A stretch of DNA of 64,000 nucleotides from Cyclobacteriaceae bacterium (lineage in GTDB: Bacteria > Bacteroidota > Bacteroidia > Cytophagales > Cyclobacteriaceae). Position 1 is the first letter of the stretch. The number at the start of each line of letters is the position of its first letter. The DNA lies in assembly GCA_016787725.1 (NCBI GenBank), contig JAEUTZ010000002.1, positions 62,001-126,000 on the forward strand, given 5' to 3'. Positions 24,497 through 33,757 of this stretch are shown one piece after another. The notes beneath the pieces were generated by a model. The model saw nothing but the letters and a program-made list of their open reading frames with translations, was not told the DNA's origin and made no database searches. A program made the position numbers and the translations under genes.

Positions 24497-25786
24497 TTAC
24501 AACTCTACCCGTTTCATTTTCGGAGCCAACCAATGCATCAGCAGCCAGGCCCACACATACGCCAGGCCGCAAATGAGGAAAAGGATGTTATACCCCACCG
24601 TAATGTTGCCCAACACCTTATAATGATTTAATAAATGACCTACTAAAAGCGGAAAAAGAATTCCACCCACGGAGCCGGCCATCCCGCCAATACCCACCAC
24701 CGAGCTGACAGCCTTCTTAGGAAACATGTCGGAAGTGGTGGTGAAGATGTTTGCACTCCACGCCTGATGAGCCGCTGCCGCCAGACTCATTAATGCCACA
24801 GCAATCCACACCTGATCAACATACCGTGCGGTCATGATGGGAATAACACCAATCGCAAACAACAGCATTGATGTTTTGCGCGCCTTAAAAACCGGCCACC
24901 CTCTTTTAATAAGCCAAGAGGAAAGATAACCGCCACCAATGCTTCCGATGGTACAGGCTGTATAAATCGCAGCCAGTTGCAGGTTGGGTTTTCGAAAGTC
25001 GATACCGTAGACTTCACTGAAATACGAGGGTAACCAAAAGAGTAAGAACCACCAGATGGGATCGGTAAAAAACTTTCCGAGAATAAAAGCCCACGTCTGG
25101 CGGATGCCGAGAAGTTTAATCCACGGAATTGGTTTACCGGTATCTTGCTGTTCATCTGCATCGCTATGGATGTGTTCAAATTCCTGCTGCGATAAGCGCT
25201 TTTGACGGGCCGGGATTTCATAAAAGATCCACCACGCAATTAACCAGACAAAACCCAGACAGCCCGTCCAGATGAATGCTTCCTGCCAACCATAGACACC
25301 TAAAATCCAGGGCACCACCAAAGGTGCCACCACGGCCCCAATGTTTGTACCCGAATTAAAAATACCTGCGGCCAGGGCACGTTCCTTCTTCGGAAACCAT
25401 TCGGCAACGGCTTTGATCGCGGTAGGAAAGTTTCCCGCCTCACTCAGGCCGAGTAACGCCCGCATAAAACCAAACCCAAACGTGGTACGCGCAAGGGCAT
25501 GCCCCATGGCCGCCAGACTCCAGAAGAATACAGAAATGGCATAGCCCATCTTGGTGCCCACCCAATCCACAATCCGTCCAAACACGAGGTATCCCAGCGC
25601 ATAGGCGGCACTAAAGGCCATGACAATGTTTCCGTAATCAATCTCACTCCAATTGAATTCCTTTTCCAACACGGGCTTCAACAAACTCAACACCTGCCGG
25701 TCCACGTAATTGATGGTGGTGGCCAGAAAGATCAGTCCACAGACAATCCATCGGTAGTTGGGCCAGTGTTTAGGAGTTTCGGACAT
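24497..25786 (-). CDS. MFS hexuronate transporter (ExuT-like)
   Basis: A 429-residue inner-membrane carrier of the anion:cation symporter branch of MFS. Features are INYVDRQVLSLL at the end of helix 1, the helix 2-3 loop GRIVDWVGTKMG, and ALLGLSEAGNFPTAIKAVAEWFPKKERA, all typical of ExuT/GudP-type transporters. It would import glucuronate or galacturonate with protons. It follows the UxuB-like SDR gene and glucuronate isomerase on the same strand, which supports a uronate substrate. A double heptad array separates it from the SDR gene. Confidence 0.88.
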   Translation of the reverse strand: MSETPKHWPNYRWIVCGLIFLATTINYVDRQVLSLLKPVLEKEFNWSEIDYGNIVMAFSAAYALGYLVFGRIVDWVGTKMGYAISVFFWSLAAMGHALARTTFGFGFMRALLGLSEAGNFPTAIKAVAEWFPKKERALAAGIFNSGTNIGAVVAPLVVPWILGVYGWQEAFIWTGCLGFVWLIAWWIFYEIPARQKRLSQQEFEHIHSDADEQQDTGKPIPWIKLLGIRQTWAFILGKFFTDPIWWFLLFWLPSYFSEVYGIDFRKPNLQLAAIYTACTIGSIGGGYLSSWLIKRGWPVFKARKTSMLLFAIGVIPIMTARYVDQVWIAVALMSLAAAAHQAWSANIFTTTSDMFPKKAVSSVVGIGGMAGSVGGILFPLLVGHLLNHYKVLGNITVGYNILFLICGLAYVWAWLLMHWLAPKMKRVEL

Positions 25787-25787
25787 T

Positions 25788-25874
25788 ATTAGGGATTAGG
25801 CGTTGGGTTTTAGGCATTAGGCAGCATACTTACTTTAAACTTTGAACTTTAAACTTTACACTCTCTACTCTACA
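25788..25874. repeat. Double heptad array between transporter and SDR genes
   Basis: The first block runs ATTAGGG, ATTAGGC, GTTGGGT, TTTAGGC, ATTAGGC (25788-25822). The second runs CTTTAAA, CTTTGAA, CTTTAAA, CTTTACA, CTCTCTA, CTCTACA (25833-25874). Both are in exact seven-base steps with different units. Confidence 0.85.
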
Positions 25875-25877
25875 CGT

Positions 25878-26699
25878 TTACACTCCTGCATACGCACTGA
25901 AGGCTCCATCCACCGGCACCACGATGCCCGAAACAAATTTTGATGCATCCGAACATAGCCAAAGCAAGGTGCCACACAACTCATCGGGTTCACCAAACCG
26001 GCCGAAGGGTGTGCTTCGAATAATCGACTGACCGCGCTCGGTTAAGCTGCCATCGGGATTGGTAAGCAGCGTACGGTTCTGTTCGGTAAGAAAGAAGCCG
26101 GGTGCGATGGCGTTCACCCGAATGCCTGCCCCAAACTTTCGGGCCATCTCCACCGCCAACCATTGCGTGAAGTTGCTGACCGCTGCTTTAGCGGCACCGT
26201 ACCCTACCACACGGGTAAGGGGTCGGATGGCCGTCATGGAAGAAATATTAATAATGACTCCTTGCTTCTTTGCTACCAGCGTTTCTCCAAAAACCTGTGC
26301 AGGCAATACAGTACCGGTTAAGTTCAAGTCCACCACTTTCTGAAAGTCTTCGATCTTCAGATCCAGAAACGTTTTATCCGGCATGACTACTGCGCCCGGC
26401 ATATTGCCTCCGGCACAGTTGATCAGGATATCGATGGTACCAAACTTTTCCAACACTACGGCTTTGGCGGTTATCAATTGTTGTTCATTCAACACATCGG
26501 CCGAGATGCCGATCGCATTGCCCCCGCTGCGAATGATTTCCTTGGCGAGTTGATCGGCTGCCTCCTTTCTGCGACCCATTATGACCACCGAAGCACCCGA
26601 CTGAGCAAGGGCTTTACACATCGCACTACCCAATACACCGGTGCCTCCGGTGACAAGGGCAACTTTTGATTTCAATCCAAACAACGATTCGAGATACAT
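25878..26699 (-). CDS. SDR-type D-mannonate oxidoreductase (UxuB-like)
   Basis: A 273-residue short-chain dehydrogenase. The cofactor motif is TGGTGVLG near residue 17, then NCAGGN, and the catalytic set is Ser in INISSMT with Tyr/Lys in YGAAK. The overall length and the FGLKSKVALVTGG start resemble the SDR-type fructuronate reductase of Bacillus (YjmF/UxuB). The reaction would be D-fructuronate to D-mannonate with NAD(P)H. The position beside uxaC and an ExuT-like carrier supports this; other polyol or gluconate dehydrogenase activities are possible. Confidence 0.8.
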   Translation of the reverse strand: MYLESLFGLKSKVALVTGGTGVLGSAMCKALAQSGASVVIMGRRKEAADQLAKEIIRSGGNAIGISADVLNEQQLITAKAVVLEKFGTIDILINCAGGNMPGAVVMPDKTFLDLKIEDFQKVVDLNLTGTVLPAQVFGETLVAKKQGVIINISSMTAIRPLTRVVGYGAAKAAVSNFTQWLAVEMARKFGAGIRVNAIAPGFFLTEQNRTLLTNPDGSLTERGQSIIRSTPFGRFGEPDELCGTLLWLCSDASKFVSGIVVPVDGAFSAYAGV

Positions 26700-26701
26700 G
26701 G

Positions 26702-26774
26702 AATAGGCGTTAGACGTTAGATATAAGACTTAAGACTAGTATCAGTCTTTCAACTTTTAACTTTCAACTTTTAA
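26702..26774. repeat. Heptad arrays between SDR and YdgJ-like genes
   Basis: Block one is AATAGGC, GTTAGAC, GTTAGAT, ATAAGAC, TTAAGAC (26702-26736). Block two is a perfect 14-nt duplication, CTTTCAACTTTTAA at 26747-26760 and again at 26761-26774. The second block contains the stop codon and last codons of the minus-strand gene that ends at 26757. Confidence 0.85.
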
Positions 26775-27815
26775 CCTGACAGCTTTTCGTTCCCGGTTGC
26801 TTTGATAGGCTGCTTCGATGAGGTGGATCACATCCCGGGCTTGCTCAGGTTTTACATCCAGGCTTGCCCCTTCCCGAATCGCTGCATACACGTTGTCGTA
26901 AAAACCCAGGTAGTTACCAGGAATCGTTTCGATGGACTTCTGTACATGCGCTCCGTCAATCGTGGTATTCAATTGACCCCAGCATTCTTTTGGAAGCGTT
27001 CCCCAGTCCCTGCCTCCGGGCAGTTGCTTCTCCTTCAATGCCTGTTCTTGCGGATCCACGTTGCTGCTTGTTACAAACGAGCCTTCGGTGCCGTGCAATT
27101 GGTAGCGCGGGCCGGGTATACGCACCAAATAACTTGACTTGACGATCACATTCAAACCCGGATAGGTGAGTCGCAGATCATAATAATCATCGACTTGCCC
27201 ACCGGTACGTTGGATACCCATGCGGGCATCCACCACATCAGGCATGCCGAATAATACCAATACCTGGTCCAACATGTGGGAGCCGAGGTTGTACAGAATT
27301 CCTTTACCCACACCCGCTTCTTCCTTCCAGGAACCTGGTTCAATATAATTTCGGAAACGATCGTAATGCGCTTCGAACTCCACGATGCGTCCTACCCACC
27401 GGTTGTTGATCACGTGCTGGAGCGTAAGGAAGTCGCCATCCCAGCGCCTGTTCTGAAATACCGTGAGTACTTTGTTTACCGATTTTGCTAATGCAATCAG
27501 TTCATCCGCTTCTTTGATGGTTACTGTAAAGGGCTTCTCTACCACCACATGCTTCCCGGCTTGCAAGGCCTGCGCTGCTTGTTTGAAATGCAACTCATTT
27601 GGCGTATTGACAATGATGAGCTCGATCGCTGGATCCTGAATCGCTTCCTCCACGGTTCGCACCACCCGGCAGGTGGGATAGTGTTGCCTTGCCGTATCCT
27701 TTGTCCGCTGAACAACCACCGCCAACTCAAATCCAGGGTGGGCATGCAACAACGGAGCGTGAAACACTTCGCCCGACATGCCGTAAGACAGGATGGCTGT
27801 TCTAATCGGCTTCAT
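26757..27815 (-). CDS. Cytoplasmic Gfo/Idh/MocA oxidoreductase (YdgJ-like)
   Basis: A 352-residue NAD(P)-dependent oxidoreductase without a signal peptide. Features are an N-terminal nucleotide fold (ILSYGMSGEVFHAPLL), the family motif VVVEKPFT near residue 92, and GKGILYNLGSHMLDQ in the second domain. It resembles the E. coli YdgJ/YhhX group. Its ATG overlaps the glucuronate isomerase stop codon by one base (TAATG), so the two are translationally coupled and probably act in one pathway. The last residues (LKVES) are encoded inside a heptad array. Confidence 0.88.
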   Translation of the reverse strand: MKPIRTAILSYGMSGEVFHAPLLHAHPGFELAVVVQRTKDTARQHYPTCRVVRTVEEAIQDPAIELIIVNTPNELHFKQAAQALQAGKHVVVEKPFTVTIKEADELIALAKSVNKVLTVFQNRRWDGDFLTLQHVINNRWVGRIVEFEAHYDRFRNYIEPGSWKEEAGVGKGILYNLGSHMLDQVLVLFGMPDVVDARMGIQRTGGQVDDYYDLRLTYPGLNVIVKSSYLVRIPGPRYQLHGTEGSFVTSSNVDPQEQALKEKQLPGGRDWGTLPKECWGQLNTTIDGAHVQKSIETIPGNYLGFYDNVYAAIREGASLDVKPEQARDVIHLIEAAYQSNRERKAVRLKVES

Positions 27816-29224
27816 TACACCTGAAATTGAAAATAGTGATGCACATTGTTGTAACAGACATCTTGTACGAGTTGGCCGGCCAGCGAAAGATCATTGGGCA
27901 ACACCCCTCTACGGACATCCTCGCCAATCAGGTTGCATAAAATTCTCCTGAAGTATTCATGCCGTGGAAAGGAAAGAAAACTGCGGGAGTCGGTAACCAT
28001 ACCCACGAAGCGCGACAGCAGGCCCATGTTGGAAAGTGTGTTCAATTGTTTTTCCATCCCGTCTTTCTGATCCAGGAACCACCAGGCGGACCCCCATTGT
28101 ATTTTTCCAGGCACTGAACCATCACTAAAATTTCCCACCATGGTGGCAAACACTTCGTTGTCGGCCGGGTTGAGGTTATATAAGATTGTTTTGGCAAGCT
28201 GATTGGTTTGATCCAACTGATTCAGAAAATCCGAAAGTCCACGCGCCTGTGCATAATCTCCAATGGAATCAAACCCGGTATCAGGACCCAGTTGATGCAG
28301 AAGGCGTGTATTGTTGTTGCGCATCGCACCCAGGTGAAATTGTTGGATCCAGCCTTTCTTATGGTAGAGTTTTCCAAGCTCATACAATACCGCATTCTGG
28401 AAACTAAATCTTTCCGCCCGGGTGAGGAAAACGCCCGAACTAACTTTCTTAAATACTTCCTGGGCCCGCTTGCTGTCTTCCAAGGTGTACCCGATTGATT
28501 CCAATCCGTGGTCGGAAGCGCGGCATCCAAAGGAATCAAAGTAATCGATCCGGTTGCTCAATGCCTGGATAAGGTCATCGTACAATTGAATGGATATACC
28601 GGCTGCGTTACCTAACAGACTGATGTAGGTTGCATACGCCTGCGGATCAATTGTGTTGTAAACCTTGTCAGGTCGAAATGTTGGAAACATGTTGATTCCA
28701 TTTTCCTGTTCGGCAACCTGCTCATGATGTATCAAAGAATCGATCGGGTCATCGGTAGTACAAACCACCTGCACATTCATTTTACGCAGCAGGGCTTGCA
28801 CCCGGAAATCATCGTGTTGCAACATGGCCGAAGCTTGCTCGTAGACGGCATCGGCAGTTTGTTCATTCAATAAGGAGTTGATTCCAAAATAGGTTTTCAG
28901 CTCGAGGTGTGTCCAATGATACAAGGGATTGCGCAAGGTAGCCGGAACCGTTCTCGCCCAGGCCCTGAACTTTTCCTGCGGCTCGGCCTTACCGGTACAA
29001 TATTCCTCGGCAATTCCGTTAATGCGCATGGCCCGCCACTTATAGTGGTCGCCCTCGAGCCAGATGGCGGTTAGGTTTTCAAACTTCCGGTTCTCTGCGA
29101 TGTCTTTCGGAGAAAGATGATTGTGATAGTCGATGATGGCACAGGAACTCGCATAGTGCTGGTATAACTCGCGGCCAGGATCATTGTGAAGGAGAAAGTC
29201 TTTTCCAATAAAGGAGTCGGCCAT
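27815..29224 (-). CDS. uxaC: Glucuronate isomerase
   Basis: A 469-residue cytoplasmic uronate isomerase that converts D-glucuronate to D-fructuronate and D-galacturonate to D-tagaturonate. Characteristic segments are IIDYHNHLSPKDIAENRKF (metal-binding HxH), TAIWLEGDHYKWRAMRING, CTTDDP, and the C-terminal MVTDSRSFLSFPRHEYFRR. The length matches E. coli UxaC (470). It is coupled to a YdgJ-like oxidoreductase and followed by the UxuB-like SDR and ExuT-like carrier. Mannonate dehydratase, KDG kinase and aldolase must be elsewhere. Confidence 0.96.
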   Translation of the reverse strand: MADSFIGKDFLLHNDPGRELYQHYASSCAIIDYHNHLSPKDIAENRKFENLTAIWLEGDHYKWRAMRINGIAEEYCTGKAEPQEKFRAWARTVPATLRNPLYHWTHLELKTYFGINSLLNEQTADAVYEQASAMLQHDDFRVQALLRKMNVQVVCTTDDPIDSLIHHEQVAEQENGINMFPTFRPDKVYNTIDPQAYATYISLLGNAAGISIQLYDDLIQALSNRIDYFDSFGCRASDHGLESIGYTLEDSKRAQEVFKKVSSGVFLTRAERFSFQNAVLYELGKLYHKKGWIQQFHLGAMRNNNTRLLHQLGPDTGFDSIGDYAQARGLSDFLNQLDQTNQLAKTILYNLNPADNEVFATMVGNFSDGSVPGKIQWGSAWWFLDQKDGMEKQLNTLSNMGLLSRFVGMVTDSRSFLSFPRHEYFRRILCNLIGEDVRRGVLPNDLSLAGQLVQDVCYNNVHHYFQFQV

Positions 29225-29305
29225 GGATTGCGTTTCAGCGTTGGTTCAAGATAACAAATTATCAATTTGAAAAAGAGAATGCCGTATCATGAGCCTGTAT
29301 TGACT

Positions 29306-30652
29306 TTATTTCAACTCCCGGATCTTAATGCTACGAAAGGAGACGGCATCGCCATGATCCTGCAACAAAATGTGCCCTTGGGGCACCATTCCGAATCCTT
29401 CCCACACATTGTATTTGCTGCGTGCCACCAGGGCATAGAAAATCGGAGTGCCCCGTTGGTATTCCACAATCTTTCGCCCATTTAGCCAATGTTCAATTCG
29501 GTTGTCCGGATACACCCGGATTCGTCCTTCATTCCATTCCCGCGGAATGTCGGAGATCTTCAGAGAAGGAATTAAATCGTAGAGTGACCCCAGGGTACGA
29601 TTACCTACCACCCCTTCCTTTGCATCGGGATGCCGGGCGTCATCCAGAATCTGATATTCCAATCCAATGGCCGAACCCGTTGACAAGAACTTCTCATCCA
29701 CAAAATACTTCACCCCGCTGTTGGCCCCTTGTGCAAATTTGAAATCAAACGTCAATTCAAAAGCTCCAAATTTTTCTTCTGTAATGATGTCACCCCCATT
29801 GGTGGATTCACCCCCACCGGAAGGTTGTACGGAAAGCACGCCCTCCTTTATCTCCCAACCCTTCTCCGGAAATTTTTCCTTGAAGGCCCCGCGCCAACCT
29901 TTTGTTGTAGCGCCATCCCACAACAACCGGAAGCCTTGCTGTTTCTCTAGGTCTGACAACGTGTTGGGGACCAGGTTTACCACCGTGATATTGGTGATCG
30001 GCCGTGGTTGTAAGTTTTCCGTCTGGATGCGGATGTTCTTCCAGTACGTTTTCTTGCCTTCGTCTTCAGGGCGGTAGACCGAATGTACTTGCAAGCCAAT
30101 TAATCCTTTCAGACTGGCCTGGTCAATCAGGTGCGCAACCGGTACATTATTCACCCAGGTGCGGATGACAGAACCGATACACTCGATTCGATACGTGTTC
30201 CAATCGCCCCACTTGTAGGCTTGCTTTGCTGCCGGATTTAATTCCACCGGATAAAGCCATCCTCTACGGGCTTCGTCATAAATCCCCCCCGACCAACCGC
30301 GCTCGGGGCGGTGATCCACCTCCATCTGGTATCCAAATACCCGTCCATCTTCTGACTTTTGCAAGCTGCGAAATTGAATTCCGGAATTGATGCCGGCATC
30401 AATTTTCACCTGCACTTCCAGAATAAAATCTCCGTACTCAACTTGGGTTGCCAAAAAAGAATTGGGAGAATCCTTTACGCACGTGCCAACGATCATCCCA
30501 TCCTGTACCTGGTACGTGGCTTTGCCGTGAGCCATGCGCCAACCGGTAAGATCTTTACCGTTAAACAGGCTAGTCCACTTCTCCTTTGGAGGCGTGGCGA
30601 GTACCTGCATACTGATGAGAATCCATCCTAACAAGGCCATGTACTTCTTCAT
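29306..30652 (-). CDS. Double DUF1080 (3-keto-glycoside hydrolase-type) secreted protein
   Basis: A 448-residue exported protein (signal peptide residues 1-19) with two DUF1080/LamG-like beta-sandwich domains. The first covers about 25-210 (SLFNGKDLTGWRMAHGK, NSGIQFRS). The second covers about 235-448 (RLLWDGATTKGWRGAFKE, GANSGVKYFVDE). DUF1080 proteins are annotated as 3-keto-disaccharide hydrolases that cleave glycosides oxidised at C3. It lies 4 nt from a Tat-exported Gfo/Idh/MocA oxidoreductase, the type of enzyme that could do that oxidation, so the two probably work together in the periplasm. Confidence 0.88.
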   Translation of the reverse strand: MKKYMALLGWILISMQVLATPPKEKWTSLFNGKDLTGWRMAHGKATYQVQDGMIVGTCVKDSPNSFLATQVEYGDFILEVQVKIDAGINSGIQFRSLQKSEDGRVFGYQMEVDHRPERGWSGGIYDEARRGWLYPVELNPAAKQAYKWGDWNTYRIECIGSVIRTWVNNVPVAHLIDQASLKGLIGLQVHSVYRPEDEGKKTYWKNIRIQTENLQPRPITNITVVNLVPNTLSDLEKQQGFRLLWDGATTKGWRGAFKEKFPEKGWEIKEGVLSVQPSGGGESTNGGDIITEEKFGAFELTFDFKFAQGANSGVKYFVDEKFLSTGSAIGLEYQILDDARHPDAKEGVVGNRTLGSLYDLIPSLKISDIPREWNEGRIRVYPDNRIEHWLNGRKIVEYQRGTPIFYALVARSKYNVWEGFGMVPQGHILLQDHGDAVSFRSIKIRELK

Positions 30653-30656
30653 ACCT

Positions 30657-31979
30657 TTACAGTTTCATTTCCCATCCTTTTTCATAGGTGCGACTCCACA
30701 GCGCGTTGGCTTCCTTATCATTCTTAATGCGACCATTTGTTGTATCGCAATACAAAGCATGACCCGTGCGATAGGCAATATTACCCAATTGCGGTAAGAG
30801 GGTTGATTTATGGCCTTCGCTGATGGGGGAAGTGTGTTTTGTCTTTCCCCCAATGGCGTCTACAAAATTCTGAAGGTGTAAACTGTCCAACTTCTCGCCC
30901 ATGCCCATGGTGTTGGTTGCATCGGCTTGCTGTAACGCAGTCTTCACTTCTTTCACAAGTTTACCACCCAGTTCGTACACTTTATAGTCATCGCCACCGG
31001 GCATGACCATCGTTCCCTTTTCTCCATAGAAGATTACGCCTCGTCCACTCTTCATTTCGTCAAAGTCGTTGCAACTCCGGCCCTCCCACAGCATGGCGGT
31101 ATTATTTGGAAACTCATAGGTGATCGTTTGTGTATCGGGTGTTTCCCAATCATCCTGGAAGGCGAACCGGCCTCCGGCTGAAATCACTTTCGATGGATAT
31201 TCCACTCCAAGCCCCCAACGCATGACATCAATTTCATGCGTACCATTATTCAGGGCTTCACCGGTGCCCCAATTCCAGAACCAATGCCAATTATAATGAA
31301 TGAGGTTGTCTTTGTACGGTTTGCGTGGAGCAGGTCCTTGCCAGAGTTCATAATCCAGGTGCATGGGCACCGCGGTGGCTTTCCCTATTCCAATTGACTT
31401 GCGGGCATTGGCATACCAACCTTTTGCAAAATATACCCGGCCAATAATGCCCTGATGTAATTCGTGAATGCCCTCCATCACACGGGGAAAAGATCTGCGC
31501 TGATTTCCCATCTGAACAATTCTATTATACTTGGCAGCGGCTGCCACCAGCATCTCACCCTCAGCGGGATTGTGGGAACAGGGCTTCTCGACATAAACAT
31601 GCTTGCCGGCTTTTAGGGCCATGAGTGTTGCCGGGGCATGCCAGTGATCGGGGGCGGCAATCACGATGGCATCCACATCTTTCTGTTCCACTAATTTGCG
31701 AACATCGTTTTCCCCTTTCGGACGTTTGCCGGTGAGTTTTTCAACTTCTGCGATTGTTTTACTCATCACGGTGGCATCCACATCACAGATGTAACCCACT
31801 TCCACCGAGGGTAATTGCGCAAACATGCGGGCCAGGTAATGCCCGCGGCTGTTGGTGCCTACAACCCCCACTACTACTTTCTCATTGAACGATCCTTTCC
31901 AACTGAAAGCCGGTGCCGTCAGTAACACGCCCGCTCCCGCCAATGCTGATTGTCTGATAAAATGCCTGCGATTGTACAT
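30657..31979 (-). CDS. Tat-exported Gfo/Idh/MocA oxidoreductase
   Basis: A 440-residue oxidoreductase with a twin-arginine signal (NRRHFIRQ, residues 3-10, then a hydrophobic core). The nucleotide-binding fold begins VVGVVGTNSRGH, and the EKP motif is in HVYVEKPCSHN. The long C-terminal domain (NWHWFWNWGTGEALNNGTHEID) is typical of the Bacteroidota/Planctomycetes secreted group. It is the first gene of the carbohydrate island and is followed after 4 nt by the DUF1080 protein. Periplasmic oxidation of a glycoside, or redox cycling with bound NAD(P), is the likely role. Confidence 0.9.
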   Translation of the reverse strand: MYNRRHFIRQSALAGAGVLLTAPAFSWKGSFNEKVVVGVVGTNSRGHYLARMFAQLPSVEVGYICDVDATVMSKTIAEVEKLTGKRPKGENDVRKLVEQKDVDAIVIAAPDHWHAPATLMALKAGKHVYVEKPCSHNPAEGEMLVAAAAKYNRIVQMGNQRRSFPRVMEGIHELHQGIIGRVYFAKGWYANARKSIGIGKATAVPMHLDYELWQGPAPRKPYKDNLIHYNWHWFWNWGTGEALNNGTHEIDVMRWGLGVEYPSKVISAGGRFAFQDDWETPDTQTITYEFPNNTAMLWEGRSCNDFDEMKSGRGVIFYGEKGTMVMPGGDDYKVYELGGKLVKEVKTALQQADATNTMGMGEKLDSLHLQNFVDAIGGKTKHTSPISEGHKSTLLPQLGNIAYRTGHALYCDTTNGRIKNDKEANALWSRTYEKGWEMKL

Positions 31980-32070
31980 GGGATTTCGATTATTGCAGCG
32001 ATCAAGTTGCTTACAATAATTGAAATATCATAGTTGAAATGGAGGAAAGGGTCGGGCTATTTTCCGAAGG

Positions 32071-33714
32071 TCAATTCAATTTCACAATCTTGCCGGATAC
32101 GCTTGTATAGGGTGTTGGATGTGCTGTATAGAAATACACCCCGGCTTGTAAATGACCGGTTGGCAGCGCCAGATGATAAGTGCCCGGGTCCTGGTGGTAA
32201 CGGGATTGTACTGAAATTGATTTTCCAATTGGGTCGAACAAGTGAAGCGTAAAGGTACCCGGCTGCTGCATCGTGTATTCCACCTGCATTTCGCGTTCAA
32301 ATGGATTGGGATAAACCGTGACGGTGGAGGGTTGCGATTCCGATTCCATGCCGGTAATTACGGATGGCATATTATTATCCAGCCAGGCCAGGCGATTGGT
32401 CACCCAGGTCTTCAACCAGTTTACTTCATCCTGAAAGGTAGCCCCGATGTAATAGTTCGGCCATACATATTGACCTAACACGGGCCACTTTTGAAAATTC
32501 CGAAAGGCAGATTCAGCGTTTAATACCGCATACACCGAATCGATATAAGTGAGAATTTTTGGAGTACTGTATTGATCGGCACGAAGTTCCGTCCAACGGG
32601 CAGCCAACTGGCTCCGGTAATCTTTATCCTGGTATAAGCGACTCCACCAGAAGGGAATCAACCAAAAATCCTGCGGACATACAGAATTAAATCCGGTCAC
32701 CCACCCTTCCGGATTTCCCTGTGTACAATAATTCGCATTGCCAAAACCGAGGTTGAAATCCCAAACAGGTCCCATATTGAGTTTTCCACCCTCTGAATCT
32801 TTGTCTTTGTGCAGGTAGGTGCTGAGTCGATAGCCATCCACATTCTTGCTCACTTCATTCACGATAAAGAAATCAATAAAGGAGGCAACATCGATGTATT
32901 TGGTATATCCCTGAACCGGATCGGTGAATGAGAGTCCATACAGGGTGCCCTCAAAATTAGCCATGTACTGCTGGATGTAATTCCGTTGCTGACTCGTTAT
33001 CTTCGAAGCATCCGGGTAATCATAAATAAAGTAAATAACCTGCGTTCCATTGCGGCCGGGTGGCGGATAGGAAGAAGTCCAGCCTGCATTGTCGTTGCCT
33101 GTTTGCTTGTCCAACTTAATGATGTAGCCACCTGTCAGATCATCACCGGTATTTTCAGTGGCTTCCAGTTTACTGATATCCACACGATTATTATCACGTT
33201 TCACTTTCTCAATCAAAACATAGACACCTTGATATTGATTGTTAATAACCACTTCACAATACCGGGTACGGGGTGCATAGGTGCCTAGATCGCGGGCCAG
33301 TTTGTAGGCCAGCACATCCCGCATCAGACTTTTATCGTTATACGGTGCAAACAACACCCAATCTTCTTCGGGTGGCATTCCAAGTAAAGGAGCACTGATC
33401 CCGTTGCCCAGGGCATCTCTTAATTCGATTCCATATTGCTTTTTAGGAAACATCTGCGAAGAGGAACCTCGGATTTCGATCCCGATTTTTCCGCTATAAT
33501 TATTGAATGGATCCGTAAGGTTGTTTCGTTGGCCCGGTCCGTTATCAATCACGCCCATGTCGGCTGTAATCTTGGGTTCATCAACGATGGTTTGAAAATT
33601 TGTATTGATTACAATGATGGGGAGGTTAGAAGAAGTGAACGACTGAGCCAGACTTCCGTAAGAAATCAGGAAAAGTGCTACCCAAAAACCACTCCGTTTC
33701 AACTTTATGATCAC
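32071..33714 (-). CDS. CotH kinase family protein with T9SS type A sorting domain
   Basis: A 547-residue secreted protein (signal peptide about residues 1-23). The CotH core includes GIEIRGSSSQMFPKKQYGIELRD and the kinase-type active-site pair in VDGYRLSTYLHKD and GPVWDFNLGFGN. CotH proteins are atypical secreted protein kinases. The last 80 residues form a type A sorting domain (VYPNPFEREMQVEY, LPTGHLQAGVYFY), so it should leave the cell by type IX secretion. The start is GTG, with no better ATG. A second CotH gene lies at 51.3 kb but lacks the sorting domain. Confidence 0.9.
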   Translation of the reverse strand: MIIKLKRSGFWVALFLISYGSLAQSFTSSNLPIIVINTNFQTIVDEPKITADMGVIDNGPGQRNNLTDPFNNYSGKIGIEIRGSSSQMFPKKQYGIELRDALGNGISAPLLGMPPEEDWVLFAPYNDKSLMRDVLAYKLARDLGTYAPRTRYCEVVINNQYQGVYVLIEKVKRDNNRVDISKLEATENTGDDLTGGYIIKLDKQTGNDNAGWTSSYPPPGRNGTQVIYFIYDYPDASKITSQQRNYIQQYMANFEGTLYGLSFTDPVQGYTKYIDVASFIDFFIVNEVSKNVDGYRLSTYLHKDKDSEGGKLNMGPVWDFNLGFGNANYCTQGNPEGWVTGFNSVCPQDFWLIPFWWSRLYQDKDYRSQLAARWTELRADQYSTPKILTYIDSVYAVLNAESAFRNFQKWPVLGQYVWPNYYIGATFQDEVNWLKTWVTNRLAWLDNNMPSVITGMESESQPSTVTVYPNPFEREMQVEYTMQQPGTFTLHLFDPIGKSISVQSRYHQDPGTYHLALPTGHLQAGVYFYTAHPTPYTSVSGKIVKLN

Positions 33715-33757
33715 AATGACCCCAAAGTTCGCAAAAGAATTGGAAATGGTATTCTTA

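Noticed and set aside
25788-26774. Possible CRISPR array
   Set aside because: The repeats are seven bases long and degenerate with no unique spacers; no cas gene is present.
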